Assembly (NCBI GenBank): GCA_001898505.1
Contig: MKTZ01000016.1
Span: 364,387-428,386 of the forward strand
Length of the DNA stretch: 64,000 nucleotides
Reading direction: 5' to 3'
Source of the DNA: Sphingobacteriales bacterium 50-39
GTDB taxonomy: Bacteria; Bacteroidota; Bacteroidia; Chitinophagales; Chitinophagaceae
Shown here: one piece after another, positions 9,719-17,801 of the stretch
How the letters are laid out: each line of letters begins with the position of its first letter
Numbering within the stretch: the stretch's first letter is position 1
Program-made: the position numbers and the translations under genes
Notes under the pieces: model-generated
Told to the model about the DNA's origin: nothing
Databases searched by the model: none
What the model saw: only the letters and a program-made list of their open reading frames with translations

Positions 9719-10168
9719 TCAGCATCGCTTTTTGACGTGGGCGGAGAGGGCTTCCTGCTGAAGGAGGCGATCGGCAGTATTCATCCGATCGGAAACGGAA
9801 AGGTTATGGCGGAGATGATCTTCGAAAAACTGGAGTATGTCGGCTGTGAGTGCCTGGCGATTGGGCACAGGCCAGTAATAAAATTGGCTGTGCACCATTG
9901 CCTCATGCCGGTCTTGAACGGCGGCGTCGAACAGGCTGGATTGGATCATCGCGATAAAGGGTCGCTTGCCGCTGTCCTCAGATGGATGAGCGAGCGCAAA
10001 CCGGAATTCAGCATCATATTTTCCAAAAAACGGGGCGCCTGGCAGATTTTCCCTGGTGAAAAGAAAGCTGGTACTTTTCAGTTGGAGCTCGGTATCGAGC
10101 ATTTTGATGTAGTTTGGGAATCCGAGTCGATTGAAGTCGTTATGGAGGTATTCATTGTAATTGGACAT
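9719..10168 (-). CDS. Mobile-element protein, paralog 1 of 3
   Basis: 149 residues, soluble, unknown function. It shares with two other genes of the operon (10735-11304 and 11557-12006) an N-terminal NDFNRLGF-type motif, a central beta-rich part and a C-terminal block of the type PVPNRQALTADILQFF. Compare SLPNRTSIMADILQ in paralog 2 and GIPSKETVLTEVLN in paralog 3. Conservation of this small family within one operon suggests tandem duplication inside the element. No catalytic motif stands out. It is separated from mobC by the candidate oriT. Confidence 0.75.
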   Translation of the reverse strand: MSNYNEYLHNDFNRLGFPNYIKMLDTELQLKSTSFLFTRENLPGAPFFGKYDAEFRFALAHPSEDSGKRPFIAMIQSSLFDAAVQDRHEAMVHSQFYYWPVPNRQALTADILQFFEDHLRHNLSVSDRMNTADRLLQQEALSAHVKKRC

Positions 10169-10274
10169 GGTAGGCAGAATTGAAGGTGATAGCCTTAGTA
10201 GGTGGACGTTGGAGGCGCCGGGTGCTTATTGAGTTTTGTCAACGGAAGTGTGTCGCCCCGCAAGTGTCTTGGTT

Positions 10275-10712
10275 CTAAGTAGCTTTTGGAAGAGCTTTAT
10301 TCGGGTGAGCCGGTCTTTCTCCTAGGGAAAGCTGGAGGAGCTTCGTAGGTTGAATCGTGGTGGCCAAGAGGTGGTGTGTGTACCCACCCTGGTTGAGAAG
10401 TTCAGGTACGAGTTTTTTTAGCCATGCGATCTCTGCGATATCGAGCCAGCGGTCCGTCTGGGTGCTCCCGTCGAAGATCACCCACTTGCTGAAAATTTTG
10501 GAGATGAGGAATTCCTGCGGTTCGACCACAGGGAGCCGTTTATTCGGCGGTATGGCTGAAATTTGTAGGCCTGTCAGAATCTTAGACTCTTCGAGAAGTG
10601 CGGCAAAATATTTCTTGATCTTGTCAATGTCGCCAGATTCAAGGGTTTGGTCAGATTGGCCGGTATCGTCGAAAATGGACCAATTCGTTCGAAATTTGCA
10701 GATGTAGTACAT
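10275..10712 (-). CDS. Protein of two tandem ~55-residue repeats
   Basis: 145 residues. The two halves align with each other: FRTNWSIFDDTGQSDQTLES in the first, FSKWVIFDGSTQTDRWLDIA in the second, each continuing through an amphipathic helix (KKYFAALLEES / KKLVPELLNQG) to a proline-rich end (AIPPNKRL / TIQPTKLL). So this is an internal duplication. No known domain recognised. It lies between two members of the paralogous family in the leftward operon, with a 22-nt gap to the gene upstream. Function unknown. Confidence 0.7.
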   Translation of the reverse strand: MYYICKFRTNWSIFDDTGQSDQTLESGDIDKIKKYFAALLEESKILTGLQISAIPPNKRLPVVEPQEFLISKIFSKWVIFDGSTQTDRWLDIAEIAWLKKLVPELLNQGGYTHHLLATTIQPTKLLQLSLGERPAHPNKALPKAT

Positions 10713-10734
10713 GAGTTCCGTGTTTGGTGAGATG

Positions 10735-11304
10735 TTAAAACTCTGCTCTTTTCAGCGCGAGAAAGAATTTTAGGATGTTTCCGAGTTGCCGCATGTTTGA
10801 TTGTTGGCCTTGAAGGATGTCAGCCATTATGGAGGTTCTATTTGGAAGGGAACCGTTCCCAATGGCGTAGGTCTTTTCAAAAACAAATCTCGGGGCGTTA
10901 TCGGTAACGTTAAGAGCATTTATGCAGGCGGCCTGGATGGCGATGATTCGCAGGTCGGGATTTTCCTCCTCATCGGGATCCATTACGTCACCGAGTCTAT
11001 CGGCGCGGCCAATGAGGAACCTGCATTCGAGGAGATAAACGGGCTCTTCTTCCTTACCAAGAGGGTAATGATGGGTAAGTACATCAAAGGGACCGGCTGA
11101 CCCGATGTGAGTAAGATCGATGCTTTTAAGGTCAAACCCAAGTTGGCTGAATTCTCTGTCCAGCCCAGGATCATTTAATAGATGCAAAGGTGGCTGGCTG
11201 TCCGAAGGGACTGGCCCCGTATCCTGGCCTTGTTTTTGGCGATGGTCTTGTGATTTCATATGATGCATTTTTTTTAAATGTTCTGTGGCGGGCCGTCTAG
11301 TCAT
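10735..11304 (-). CDS. Mobile-element protein, paralog 2 of 3
   Basis: 189 residues. After a ~45-residue polar N-terminus it has the family motif REFSQLGFDLKSIDL, a beta-rich middle and the block SLPNRTSIMADILQ near the C-terminus, matching paralogs at 9719-10168 and 11557-12006. Its start overlaps the end of the preceding 75-residue gene by 8 nt, indicating coupled translation. Function unknown. Confidence 0.75.
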   Translation of the reverse strand: MTRRPATEHLKKMHHMKSQDHRQKQGQDTGPVPSDSQPPLHLLNDPGLDREFSQLGFDLKSIDLTHIGSAGPFDVLTHHYPLGKEEEPVYLLECRFLIGRADRLGDVMDPDEEENPDLRIIAIQAACINALNVTDNAPRFVFEKTYAIGNGSLPNRTSIMADILQGQQSNMRQLGNILKFFLALKRAEF

Positions 11305-11524
11305 AGAATAAAGATTGGTCTAGGAGTATCGCGGCAATCCATCGCCGGGCAGTGCGCTTCCATTCTAGTAAGGAGCGCCCCTTCCGGGTAGCCCATTGTC
11401 GTTTTTCCTGAAAGAGGAAAAATATCTCAGCCTCTGGTTCAGAGATGCCTTTCTGACTGAAATAGATTTTGACATCTTGGATGGTCGGTGGCATTCGCCT
11501 GTTGAAAATCGTTTTCTCGATCAT
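11297..11524 (-). CDS. Small DNA-replication/primosome-like helical protein
   Basis: 75 residues. The pattern PEAEIFFLFQEKRQW...KGR-LLEWKRTARRWIA resembles the short helical segment in phage and plasmid replication proteins of the DnaT/DnaD type (an aromatic-rich helix followed by W-K-x-x-A-x-x-W). That resemblance is weak evidence for function. It is firmly placed in the operon: 32 nt after paralog 3 and overlapping paralog 2 by 8 nt. Confidence 0.55.
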   Translation of the reverse strand: MIEKTIFNRRMPPTIQDVKIYFSQKGISEPEAEIFFLFQEKRQWATRKGRSLLEWKRTARRWIAAILLDQSLFYD

Positions 11525-11556
11525 TTATTGGGAGTTGATAGTTTATGGCGGGCGGG

Positions 11557-12006
11557 TTACCGTTTCCTCCTTCTTCCAAGGTTTTGCTTTGGCTCAAGGG
11601 ATGGAGATGGACTGCCGCCCATGTTAAATTTTTGCCTGGCCTCGATGCGTTTGTGCGTATTGAGTACCTCGGTCAGTACAGTCTCCTTGGATGGAATACC
11701 ACCCTGATCGATGTGGTAGTACCCTGTTGCCAGCAGATCTTCTTTAGAATGATGGCCGCGCCCTATGAGACCAACCGATAGACAGGTTATCTTCAGTGGA
11801 TCATCCGGCGTTTTCCGCCATAGCTCGAACGCAAAATGAAAATAGTCTGTCGGGCGACTTGTACGGCTGTCGAATACTTTCGTCTGATATACCGAAAGGG
11901 CCGGTTGGATTTCCAGCAGGCTCGGCGCCAGGTCGTGAAAGTCGAAGCCAAGCTTCGCGAACTCTTCTATCAGGTGACCAGTGGGGTCCGGCATAGGGAC
12001 GATCAT
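11557..12006 (-). CDS. Mobile-element protein, paralog 3 of 3
   Basis: 149 residues from the ATG at 12006, the same length as paralog 1. The frame is open further upstream to 12105, but that part coincides with a repeated leader element (12015-12077), so I prefer the start at 12006. It carries EEFAKLGFDFHDL near the N-terminus and GIPSKETVLTEVLN near residue 115, aligning with the two other family members. The C-terminus is basic. First gene of the leftward mobilisation operon, downstream of the group II intron. Function unknown. Confidence 0.7.
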   Translation of the reverse strand: MIVPMPDPTGHLIEEFAKLGFDFHDLAPSLLEIQPALSVYQTKVFDSRTSRPTDYFHFAFELWRKTPDDPLKITCLSVGLIGRGHHSKEDLLATGYYHIDQGGIPSKETVLTEVLNTHKRIEARQKFNMGGSPSPSLEPKQNLGRRRKR

Positions 12007-12014
12007 TTTCTTCA

Positions 12015-12077
12015 AGGCAAATGTCGGACGCCGCGGAAGCGGTTTTTCAGTATGGAGACGGTGTTGAGGAAGATTTT
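12015..12077 (-). repeat. Leader repeat copy A (63 bp)
   Basis: On the minus strand this 63-bp sequence aligns without gaps to copies at 14199-14261 and 20056-20118, sharing the core TACTGAAA and the end GATCTTTGC-like box. It lies just in front of the start of paralog 3 (12006). In each case the copy lies in an operon leader, next to a terminator. Role unknown; a promoter or regulatory leader is my inference. Confidence 0.6.
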
Positions 12078-12170
12078 TCGGTTCGCCATCCTGGTTTGAG
12101 AACATACCATTTTCTTGCAGGGCGGCAGAGAATCAAGAGTATCCTATCTAGGTGAGGTGACTAATCGAGT

Positions 12171-12240
12171 GGGAAGGTAGTCATTAATTGGCTACCTGTC
12201 CCCTCACAACACCGTACGTACGGGCCCGTATACGGCGTTT
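12171..12240 (-). ncRNA. Group II intron domains V and VI
   Basis: Domain V pairs CGCCGTA with TACGGTG, has a CG bulge, an upper stem TACG/CGTA and a GGCC loop. Domain VI pairs GGGGA with TTCCC and GGTAG with CTACC around an A-rich internal loop that would supply the branch-point adenosine. Domain V starts only 2-3 nt after the reverse transcriptase stop codon. Confidence 0.85.
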
Positions 12241-12242
12241 TG

Positions 12243-13568
12243 TTAGAATAGTTTCCCCTGGTATCCCGTTTTCCAGTGATAGTAGTTATAAAATCCCACG
12301 TAGCCTAGCCGTTGGAGTCGCTCGTTATTGACCGTCACGCACATTATTTTGCTATGGGCTATCCGGCAATAGCTCAGGCTGCTGTTTCCCCACCGATGGG
12401 CCTGGTGCTTTCCTACCCCTAATTTTGACAGATTCTTCACCCGTGTTTTGGGGGTTTTCCATTGCTTCCATATCCCCATTCGTAGCCTCGTCCTGGTCAT
12501 TTCATCCAGGTTTCGCATGATCCCGCCGACCCGGGCGATCCGGAAGTAATTCACCCAGCCTTCTATCATGGTCTCCAGTTTCTTTATCTTCTCTTGGGCA
12601 TTCGAAGGGTCCTTACGTTGCGTTTTCGCCCTTATCTTCTCCTTTATCCGGCGCAGCGATTTGGGAGCTATCTTTATTTCCCATTTATCTTTGCCCCGGT
12701 AAAATGAAAATCCCAGTAGCGTGCTCTGTTCTGGTTGACTGACTCGCGTCTTCTCCCGGTTTACCTTTAGCTTCAGCTTCTTTTCTATGTATTCCGTGGT
12801 ACTTTCCAATACCCGTTGGGAGGCTTTCTCACTCTTTACATAGACGCTTACATCATCCGCATAGCGCACGAAGCTGTGGCCTCTGGCTTCCAGTTCCTTG
12901 TCCATTTCATCCAGCACAATGTTGCTCAGGAGGGGGGACAGCGGACTTCCCTGGGGGGTGCCCTCCATCGACGGGCTTACCAAACCCCCTTCCATGATCC
13001 CGCTGTTCAGATAGCCTCGGATCAGCTTTAGCGTTCGCTTGTCGCCAATCCGCTTTGCCAGCATTCCCATCAGTTTGTCATGGTTCACCCGGTCGAAAAA
13101 TTTATCCAGATCCATCTCTACTATCCATATCTTCCCTTCCTCCAGATATTTCTTCACTTGCTCCACGGCCTGATGTGCGTTGCGGCCCTCTCTGAACCCA
13201 TAACTGTTTTCCGAAAATCCCGGCTCATACTGTGGGCTCAGCCATTGACTTATCGCCTGGCTGAGTAACCGATCCACCACCGTGGGGATTCCTAACGACC
13301 TTGTCCCGCCTTCCGGCTTGGCTATTTCTACCTTCCGTACCGCTTGGGGACGGTAGCTGCCTTCCAAAATACTTTGTTTCCATTCTATCCAGTTGGTTTC
13401 CACCCATTCCTGGAGCTCGTCGGTTTGCATACCATCCACACCTCCGGCTCCCTTGTTGCTTTTTACCTGCTTCAAGGCTCTGGTGATGTTCCGGTAATCG
13501 AGTATTTCTTCCAGCATACTACTACTAAAAAAAACGTTTACACCGGGCGTTGTCCTTACCAGTCGCAT
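12243..13568 (-). CDS. ltrA: Group II intron reverse transcriptase/maturase
   Basis: 441 residues. The N-terminal RT-0/RT-1 part reads NKGAGGVDGM and KPEGGTRSLGIPTVVDRL; the catalytic loop is RYADDVSVY with Tyr236-Ala-Asp-Asp239; GTPQGSPLSPLLSN is RT-4. A maturase (X) domain follows with GWVNYFRIA. The protein ends with a YNYYHWKTGYQGKLF-type tail, without an HNH endonuclease domain, as expected for class C. It assists intron splicing and copies the RNA into DNA at new terminator sites. All key residues are intact, so the intron may still be mobile. Translation may start at the ATG at 13568 or the one at 13517. Confidence 0.93.
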   Translation of the reverse strand: MRLVRTTPGVNVFFSSSMLEEILDYRNITRALKQVKSNKGAGGVDGMQTDELQEWVETNWIEWKQSILEGSYRPQAVRKVEIAKPEGGTRSLGIPTVVDRLLSQAISQWLSPQYEPGFSENSYGFREGRNAHQAVEQVKKYLEEGKIWIVEMDLDKFFDRVNHDKLMGMLAKRIGDKRTLKLIRGYLNSGIMEGGLVSPSMEGTPQGSPLSPLLSNIVLDEMDKELEARGHSFVRYADDVSVYVKSEKASQRVLESTTEYIEKKLKLKVNREKTRVSQPEQSTLLGFSFYRGKDKWEIKIAPKSLRRIKEKIRAKTQRKDPSNAQEKIKKLETMIEGWVNYFRIARVGGIMRNLDEMTRTRLRMGIWKQWKTPKTRVKNLSKLGVGKHQAHRWGNSSLSYCRIAHSKIMCVTVNNERLQRLGYVGFYNYYHWKTGYQGKLF

Positions 13569-14083
13569 AGCTTAGCTCAACTCCTCCCGAATGGTGGCTG
13601 CTTCCGGCTTTCCACTCAATCCGGGAGTTCTCTAAAGTGGTTCGGTTGTTGCTGCCTTGCTACAGACTGCTTAATTTCTTCGCCATTCTACATTCGGCCC
13701 TTCGGTTTGTCTGTGAGACTTCCATCTTTATCCTTTACTTCGGGAGATGGCTCGTTTCTTTCCTACTACGGCTTCGGCTGACTTCTGCTCCTTAACGAAT
13801 AATCGTTGGCAGACCTCCCAGGGTAAGCTCATTCGCTTTCCTCCCATGTACCTTCTGCTTTTACTTCCACAGCTTCCGGGTAGTTTAGGGCTTTTGCTTC
13901 TTTTGCAGCATCGCCTCGCTGTGTCTGCCTTCTAAGCAGTTTCTGTTCGTAAGGTCGGGAGTTTGCCGCCGGCTTCCTTCAGATTCCACCTCGCGATGGA
14001 CACCCTTGCCTTGGGCTAACGATTCGTACTACCTCGCTCGTTCGGGACTTCCACCCTAGAGCTAATGAACATGCCTGGCACAC

Positions 14084-14110
14084 AAAAAGGGAGCCCTTTA
14101 CGGGCTCCCG
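14084..14110 (-). terminator. Terminator used as group IIC intron insertion site
   Basis: Minus strand GGGAGCCC-GTAAA-GGGCTCCC followed by TTTTT. The intron begins on the next base. Without the intron this hairpin would lie between leader repeats B and A, in front of paralog 3. Confidence 0.85.
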
Positions 14111-14198
14111 GCGAGACGCGCCTGGCAGGGGGCGCTGGATTTGGGGGTGAAGAGAAGGGATGGGCTGGAGGTAAATGGAGGTATAGCGGGTTTTTCTT

Positions 14199-14261
14199 AG
14201 GCAAAGATCGGACGGCAGAAAGGCGAGATTTCAGTATGGAGGGGATGTGGGGGAAGAATTT
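14199..14261 (-). repeat. Leader repeat copy B (63 bp)
   Basis: Ungapped relative of copies A and C, containing CTCCATACTGAAA and GTCCGATCTTTGCC. It precedes the terminator at 14084-14110. The surrounding 14110-14450 on the minus strand has open frames of low-complexity, proline-rich composition that I do not accept as genes. Confidence 0.6.
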
Positions 14262-14466
14262 CAGGCGAAGCGGGAATTTTGAGTTGGGAGCCAGCATGCG
14301 ATATACTGGGCGCCAGTGCCAGAATTGATTGCTCTAGTCGGTCCCGGTAAATGACATTTTGGCCTTTTAGAGTTTGGCTTTGCATTTCTTTTCTGAAAAA
14401 AGGGCGTATTATTCCCTTTAAATCAATTTGGTGAGATTTTGGATTAAACACTCGAAATCAAAACTT

Positions 14467-15216
14467 ATGACTGCCAAAGGAAAAGAGGTAACTGTGGCTA
14501 ACCTGGCCGCTTTTATTATATCACATAGAATATGCGTACTTAATGCACAGTACGGCGTAGCTTTAGGATTCAATAAATCTTTGAATTACCAGCTCACTCA
14601 AAAGTATGGGGTTCTCCTCAACACTGGAACAGTTGACCTCTCAAAACTGGATTACAAGAGCCCTAAAATCCAGGAGTTTCTTAATGTTTGGATTCCAAAT
14701 CTAGGTTTACCAAGAGCAACTACAATTTATCCTGGGTATTACTTATTCAAAAAAGGAACCCTAGTTGCCTATCACCCAGGTACTATGGATCCTAGTCAGA
14801 TGGATTCTCGTGTTGATGGAATTATGGCAATATTTGGAGCTGTTGCCGGGATTTTGACAGGAGTTTTGTCAAATAACGCCGCATTAGGATTTCAAACATT
14901 TTTCGATTCCATCAGCGCCTCAACCGGCTTGAGAATGTTTTCCTTCTTTAAGGAAATATTGGAAATTAATGACAACAATTATTCAAAAATTAGAAACCTG
15001 TTGGTTTACGAGGATGATCTCTCAAAAGCATATAAGCTGCTAAGAGTAATACCTGAAAATTCAGATGAGGAAATTAAGGCTGCCAGGAATAAATTGATTA
15101 AGGAGGTTCATCCTGATAAAAATCAAAATGAAAAGGACAACGAAGCTAAAACCAAAGCAAGTGCGGAAATAAATAACGCTTTTGAACTGATTATGGCATC
15201 GAGAAAGAAAAAATAA
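14467..15216 (+). CDS. J-domain (DnaJ) protein with membrane-like middle
   Basis: About 249 residues from the ATG at 14467 (a GTG at 14428 is also in frame). The last ~60 residues form a J domain: LLRVIPENSDEEIKAAR, then EVHPDKN with the HPD motif that stimulates Hsp70, then a closing helix with NNAFELI. The N-terminal ~190 residues are not recognised; they include a Gly/Ala-rich hydrophobic stretch (GIMAIFGAVAGILTGVLSN) that could be a membrane segment. The composition is AT-richer than the neighbouring mobilisation genes. First of the rightward cargo genes and divergent from the mobilisation leader. It may recruit DnaK to a cargo or phage target; that is inference. Confidence 0.7.
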   Translation: MTAKGKEVTVANLAAFIISHRICVLNAQYGVALGFNKSLNYQLTQKYGVLLNTGTVDLSKLDYKSPKIQEFLNVWIPNLGLPRATTIYPGYYLFKKGTLVAYHPGTMDPSQMDSRVDGIMAIFGAVAGILTGVLSNNAALGFQTFFDSISASTGLRMFSFFKEILEINDNNYSKIRNLLVYEDDLSKAYKLLRVIPENSDEEIKAARNKLIKEVHPDKNQNEKDNEAKTKASAEINNAFELIMASRKKK

Positions 15217-15322
15217 AAAGGGCCAGTTCCGCATCTCTGTTCGATACGAGGCCGCGGCCGGGGAGGCTGGTTCCTGTTCCAGGGCTGGCGATATACCGTC
15301 GAAAAAGTCTTATCTTACTCAA

Positions 15323-16495
15323 ATGATCGGGAAACACATAAACGATATTGTTCTCAGTGATCTTCATGCGCTAGTTGGGAACGCTTGTGAACGCTATAAT
15401 TTGGAATTCAAGTCGACGCTTCTCATTGATACCAAGAGCGACAGGAAGGAATTCTTGGCAGACGTCTCATCCTTCGCCAATGCCTCAGGCGGAGACGTAA
15501 TTTATGGTGTCGAGGAGATCGGCGGCAAAGCGAGTGCTGCTCCCGGCATTCCGGTCAGTGATCCGGATAAAACTTCGCTTGCCGTTGAAGAGCTGATCCG
15601 CAATGGAATTGAAGAACGTATTGAAGTTGCTGTCCGGCAATTCGAAATTAGTCCGGGTCGGTTCATCGTTCTCATTCGGGTGTACGAGGGTATGGAAAAG
15701 CCGCATCAGGTTAGCTTCGCAGGAACCAGTAAATATTATGCACGAGGAAATGCCGGGAAATATCAATTGAACCAATCTCAAATTACCGAGGCGTTCAAAG
15801 CTAGCCTTGAAAGAAAAAACCATATTAGCCAGTTTTTCACCGAGAGGTTTAACCAAATTGCGCAGCGAAACTCTCCGGTACCAATGCATCCTTATGGGTT
15901 AGTCGCGCTTATTCTCATCCCGAGCGGAGCCTTTGGCCAGCAACCAGGCTTTGACATAACGCGACAGGAGAATAAGCTCTTGCCGCCAATGGGCGGCGGA
16001 GGCCACTCTTTTTCGTTCACCGGAGACGGATTACTATCCTCGTCGGGCTACGACCATTCGCGGCGGGACGCCTATCTGCAGATCCGAAAAAATGGCATCC
16101 TTGAGACGGTTAGCAGCGGCGTCTGCTGTTCTTTTGCCGGGCAAAACACCTTACCCGTCAGCGAATCCTACAACTATGAGAAAGTGCTGGTCGACTGTCT
16201 CACCGGCTACCTTAACCACTATGACAAATTAGGTATCGCCTTCCCCGTCTCCGCTCAGGTTGCCTTACTGAACTGTAGAGACCATTGGCTTAACTGGCCC
16301 GGGAATCGCAATGCCTTTCAACGAAACACCCCCCTTTTAACCGATCGGTTGGTCTCCGATGACCTGGTCATTTACTCATCGAGAACAGATGTTCCAAGGC
16401 TATTGAAGCCTTTCTTCGATACCGTCTGGAACCATGCAGGCTGGGAACGATCCCATAATTTTGACGACAACGGGCAGTGGAATCCTCGCCGGTAA
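15323..16495 (+). CDS. AlbA_2 (Schlafen-like) domain protein
   Basis: 390 residues. Residues ~25-160 fit the AlbA_2/Schlafen-type putative nucleic-acid binding domain: LEFKSTLLIDTKSDRKEFLA, then VSSFANASGGDVIYGVEE, and a later YYARGNAGKYQL block near residue 150. The rest (~170-390) is a beta-rich region I do not recognise. Proteins of this type occur in anti-phage islands and as RNA-processing or regulatory factors. It opens a run of four rightward genes with gaps of 70, 6 and 6 nt (TIR protein, AbiV, ART-like protein). A regulatory or sensor role for the following effector genes is inference. Confidence 0.7.
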   Translation: MIGKHINDIVLSDLHALVGNACERYNLEFKSTLLIDTKSDRKEFLADVSSFANASGGDVIYGVEEIGGKASAAPGIPVSDPDKTSLAVEELIRNGIEERIEVAVRQFEISPGRFIVLIRVYEGMEKPHQVSFAGTSKYYARGNAGKYQLNQSQITEAFKASLERKNHISQFFTERFNQIAQRNSPVPMHPYGLVALILIPSGAFGQQPGFDITRQENKLLPPMGGGGHSFSFTGDGLLSSSGYDHSRRDAYLQIRKNGILETVSSGVCCSFAGQNTLPVSESYNYEKVLVDCLTGYLNHYDKLGIAFPVSAQVALLNCRDHWLNWPGNRNAFQRNTPLLTDRLVSDDLVIYSSRTDVPRLLKPFFDTVWNHAGWERSHNFDDNGQWNPRR

Positions 16496-16565
16496 AAAAG
16501 GGTGATTTTACTGTGCCACAATACGGAAAAATGAATTACATTTTACCCGAAACACCTATAAAGGA

Positions 16566-17795
16566 ATGAAAGTCACAGACATACTATCCAAACTTGAGAA
16601 GGTTGAGATCAGCAACCAAGTTTATGAAAAGAAACGGCTGAGCTTTTCTAAAACAGCCGGGGGATACTTCAACGGGTGCACTTTTTCGGAATGCGAGCTC
16701 CGGGATATCTCCGGATTTTTTCTTGGGTTTGAAAACTGCACGTTCATTAAGTGCTTCATTAATAATGTCAATTTCAGCCACACAGTGATGAACTGGAAAG
16801 GGAACACTTTTGAGGAGTGCAACATCCGACACGTCAATTTCGACGAGGGCGACCTGCAAAACATCATATTCAGGAAGACGTCGTTTGAGAATGTCCGATT
16901 GGCCGGGATGTATCCTATCATAGATGTGTACTTTGATGACTGTGATTTCGCATTTTGTCAATTCGCGACTGTCGCCCACAATCATCCGAGCGAGTTCAGC
17001 CGAACCGGCATCAGCATGTCTTTTGACAACTGCTCTTTCAATTATACACATTTTCAAAATTCCGATCTAACGCATTCGCTGTTTAAGGATTGCGAACTGT
17101 GGGACGCCACTTTGATCGATTGCGCTATTTCTAAGTCCACCTTTAAGACATCCAAACGATTTGAAGCGGAAAAATCGGCTTATTTGCCGGCCAAATTCGA
17201 TCTTGCCACCTTAAAAAAGGCCCTGACACTTGACCGAGATTATCTGAAAAAATACTTCAAGGTTTCTGACGATCGACTGTTCGACATCGCCGGCGATTAT
17301 AAAATCCTACCCTCGTTTCATAGCGTGTTCATTTCCTACAGTTTCAAAGATAAAGATGCCGCTAAATTTGTCTATGACTATTTGAAAAGGAATAAAATTT
17401 CCTGCTTTTTGTGGGAAGAAGATGCGCCAGGTGGTCAGTATTTGGAGCATTTGATGGCAAGTGAAATTAAGAAGCGAAATAAGATCATCTTTTTGGCGTC
17501 ACAAAATTCTTTGCGAAGCAGCGCTTGTCAGTTTGAGTTATCAGAAGGAAGAAGCAAACAGGCGGCGAGTTGGGACGAGGTTTTCGTCCCCGTTTACCTA
17601 GACAGGTACATGTTCGAGGTAAAAGACTACCAGATCCGGCCGAAAGCAAAGGCGCAGGAATATTGGAGTAATATACAAGAGTTGAAAAGTATCAATTGCA
17701 TAGATGCGCAAGCCATTTCGTCTTCCAGAAAGAGAGGCGCTATCCTTGCCAATATCCTCCAGGCCATTACCATTAAAACCGACAAAACCCAATAG
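16566..17795 (+). CDS. Pentapeptide-repeat protein with C-terminal TIR domain
   Basis: 409 residues. Residues ~28-200 are pentapeptide repeats with Cys/Phe in the centre positions (FNGCTFSECELRDISG, FEECNIRHVNFDEGDLQN), expected to fold as a right-handed quadrilateral beta helix. Residues ~253-390 are a TIR domain: HSVFISYSFKDKDAAKFV, then SCFLWEEDAPGG, then SLRSSACQFEL with Cys321 and Glu324 at the position of the NAD-cleaving glutamate of TIR NADases. In bacteria TIR domains act as NAD-depleting effectors or make signalling molecules. The repeat half would be the sensor or scaffold. Six nt separate it from the AbiV gene. Key residues appear intact; activity is inferred. Confidence 0.85.
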   Translation: MKVTDILSKLEKVEISNQVYEKKRLSFSKTAGGYFNGCTFSECELRDISGFFLGFENCTFIKCFINNVNFSHTVMNWKGNTFEECNIRHVNFDEGDLQNIIFRKTSFENVRLAGMYPIIDVYFDDCDFAFCQFATVAHNHPSEFSRTGISMSFDNCSFNYTHFQNSDLTHSLFKDCELWDATLIDCAISKSTFKTSKRFEAEKSAYLPAKFDLATLKKALTLDRDYLKKYFKVSDDRLFDIAGDYKILPSFHSVFISYSFKDKDAAKFVYDYLKRNKISCFLWEEDAPGGQYLEHLMASEIKKRNKIIFLASQNSLRSSACQFELSEGRSKQAASWDEVFVPVYLDRYMFEVKDYQIRPKAKAQEYWSNIQELKSINCIDAQAISSSRKRGAILANILQAITIKTDKTQ

Positions 17796-17801
17796 CCTAC
17801 T

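Larger units (their letters stand above)
12168..14083 (-). mobile_element. Group IIC intron, about 1.9 kb
   Basis: The 5' end on the minus strand reads GTGTG (14083-14079), fitting the group II consensus GUGYG, and directly follows the T-run of an intrinsic terminator (14084-14110). Insertion behind a terminator hairpin is the hallmark of class C introns. Domain I-like structured sequence follows (GGGTGGAAGTCCC and neighbouring helices), then the reverse transcriptase gene, then domain V (12208-12240) and domain VI (12171-12203). Domain V has a CGC catalytic triad and a two-base bulge, again class C. The exact 3' end is near 12168-12170 and not certain. Confidence 0.9.

Noticed and set aside
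9680..10183. Rightward frame of 167 codons
   Set aside because: Antisense to paralog 1, which has homologs within the operon.
13344..13781. Rightward frame of 145 codons within the intron
   Set aside because: Antisense to the reverse transcriptase and intron RNA domains.
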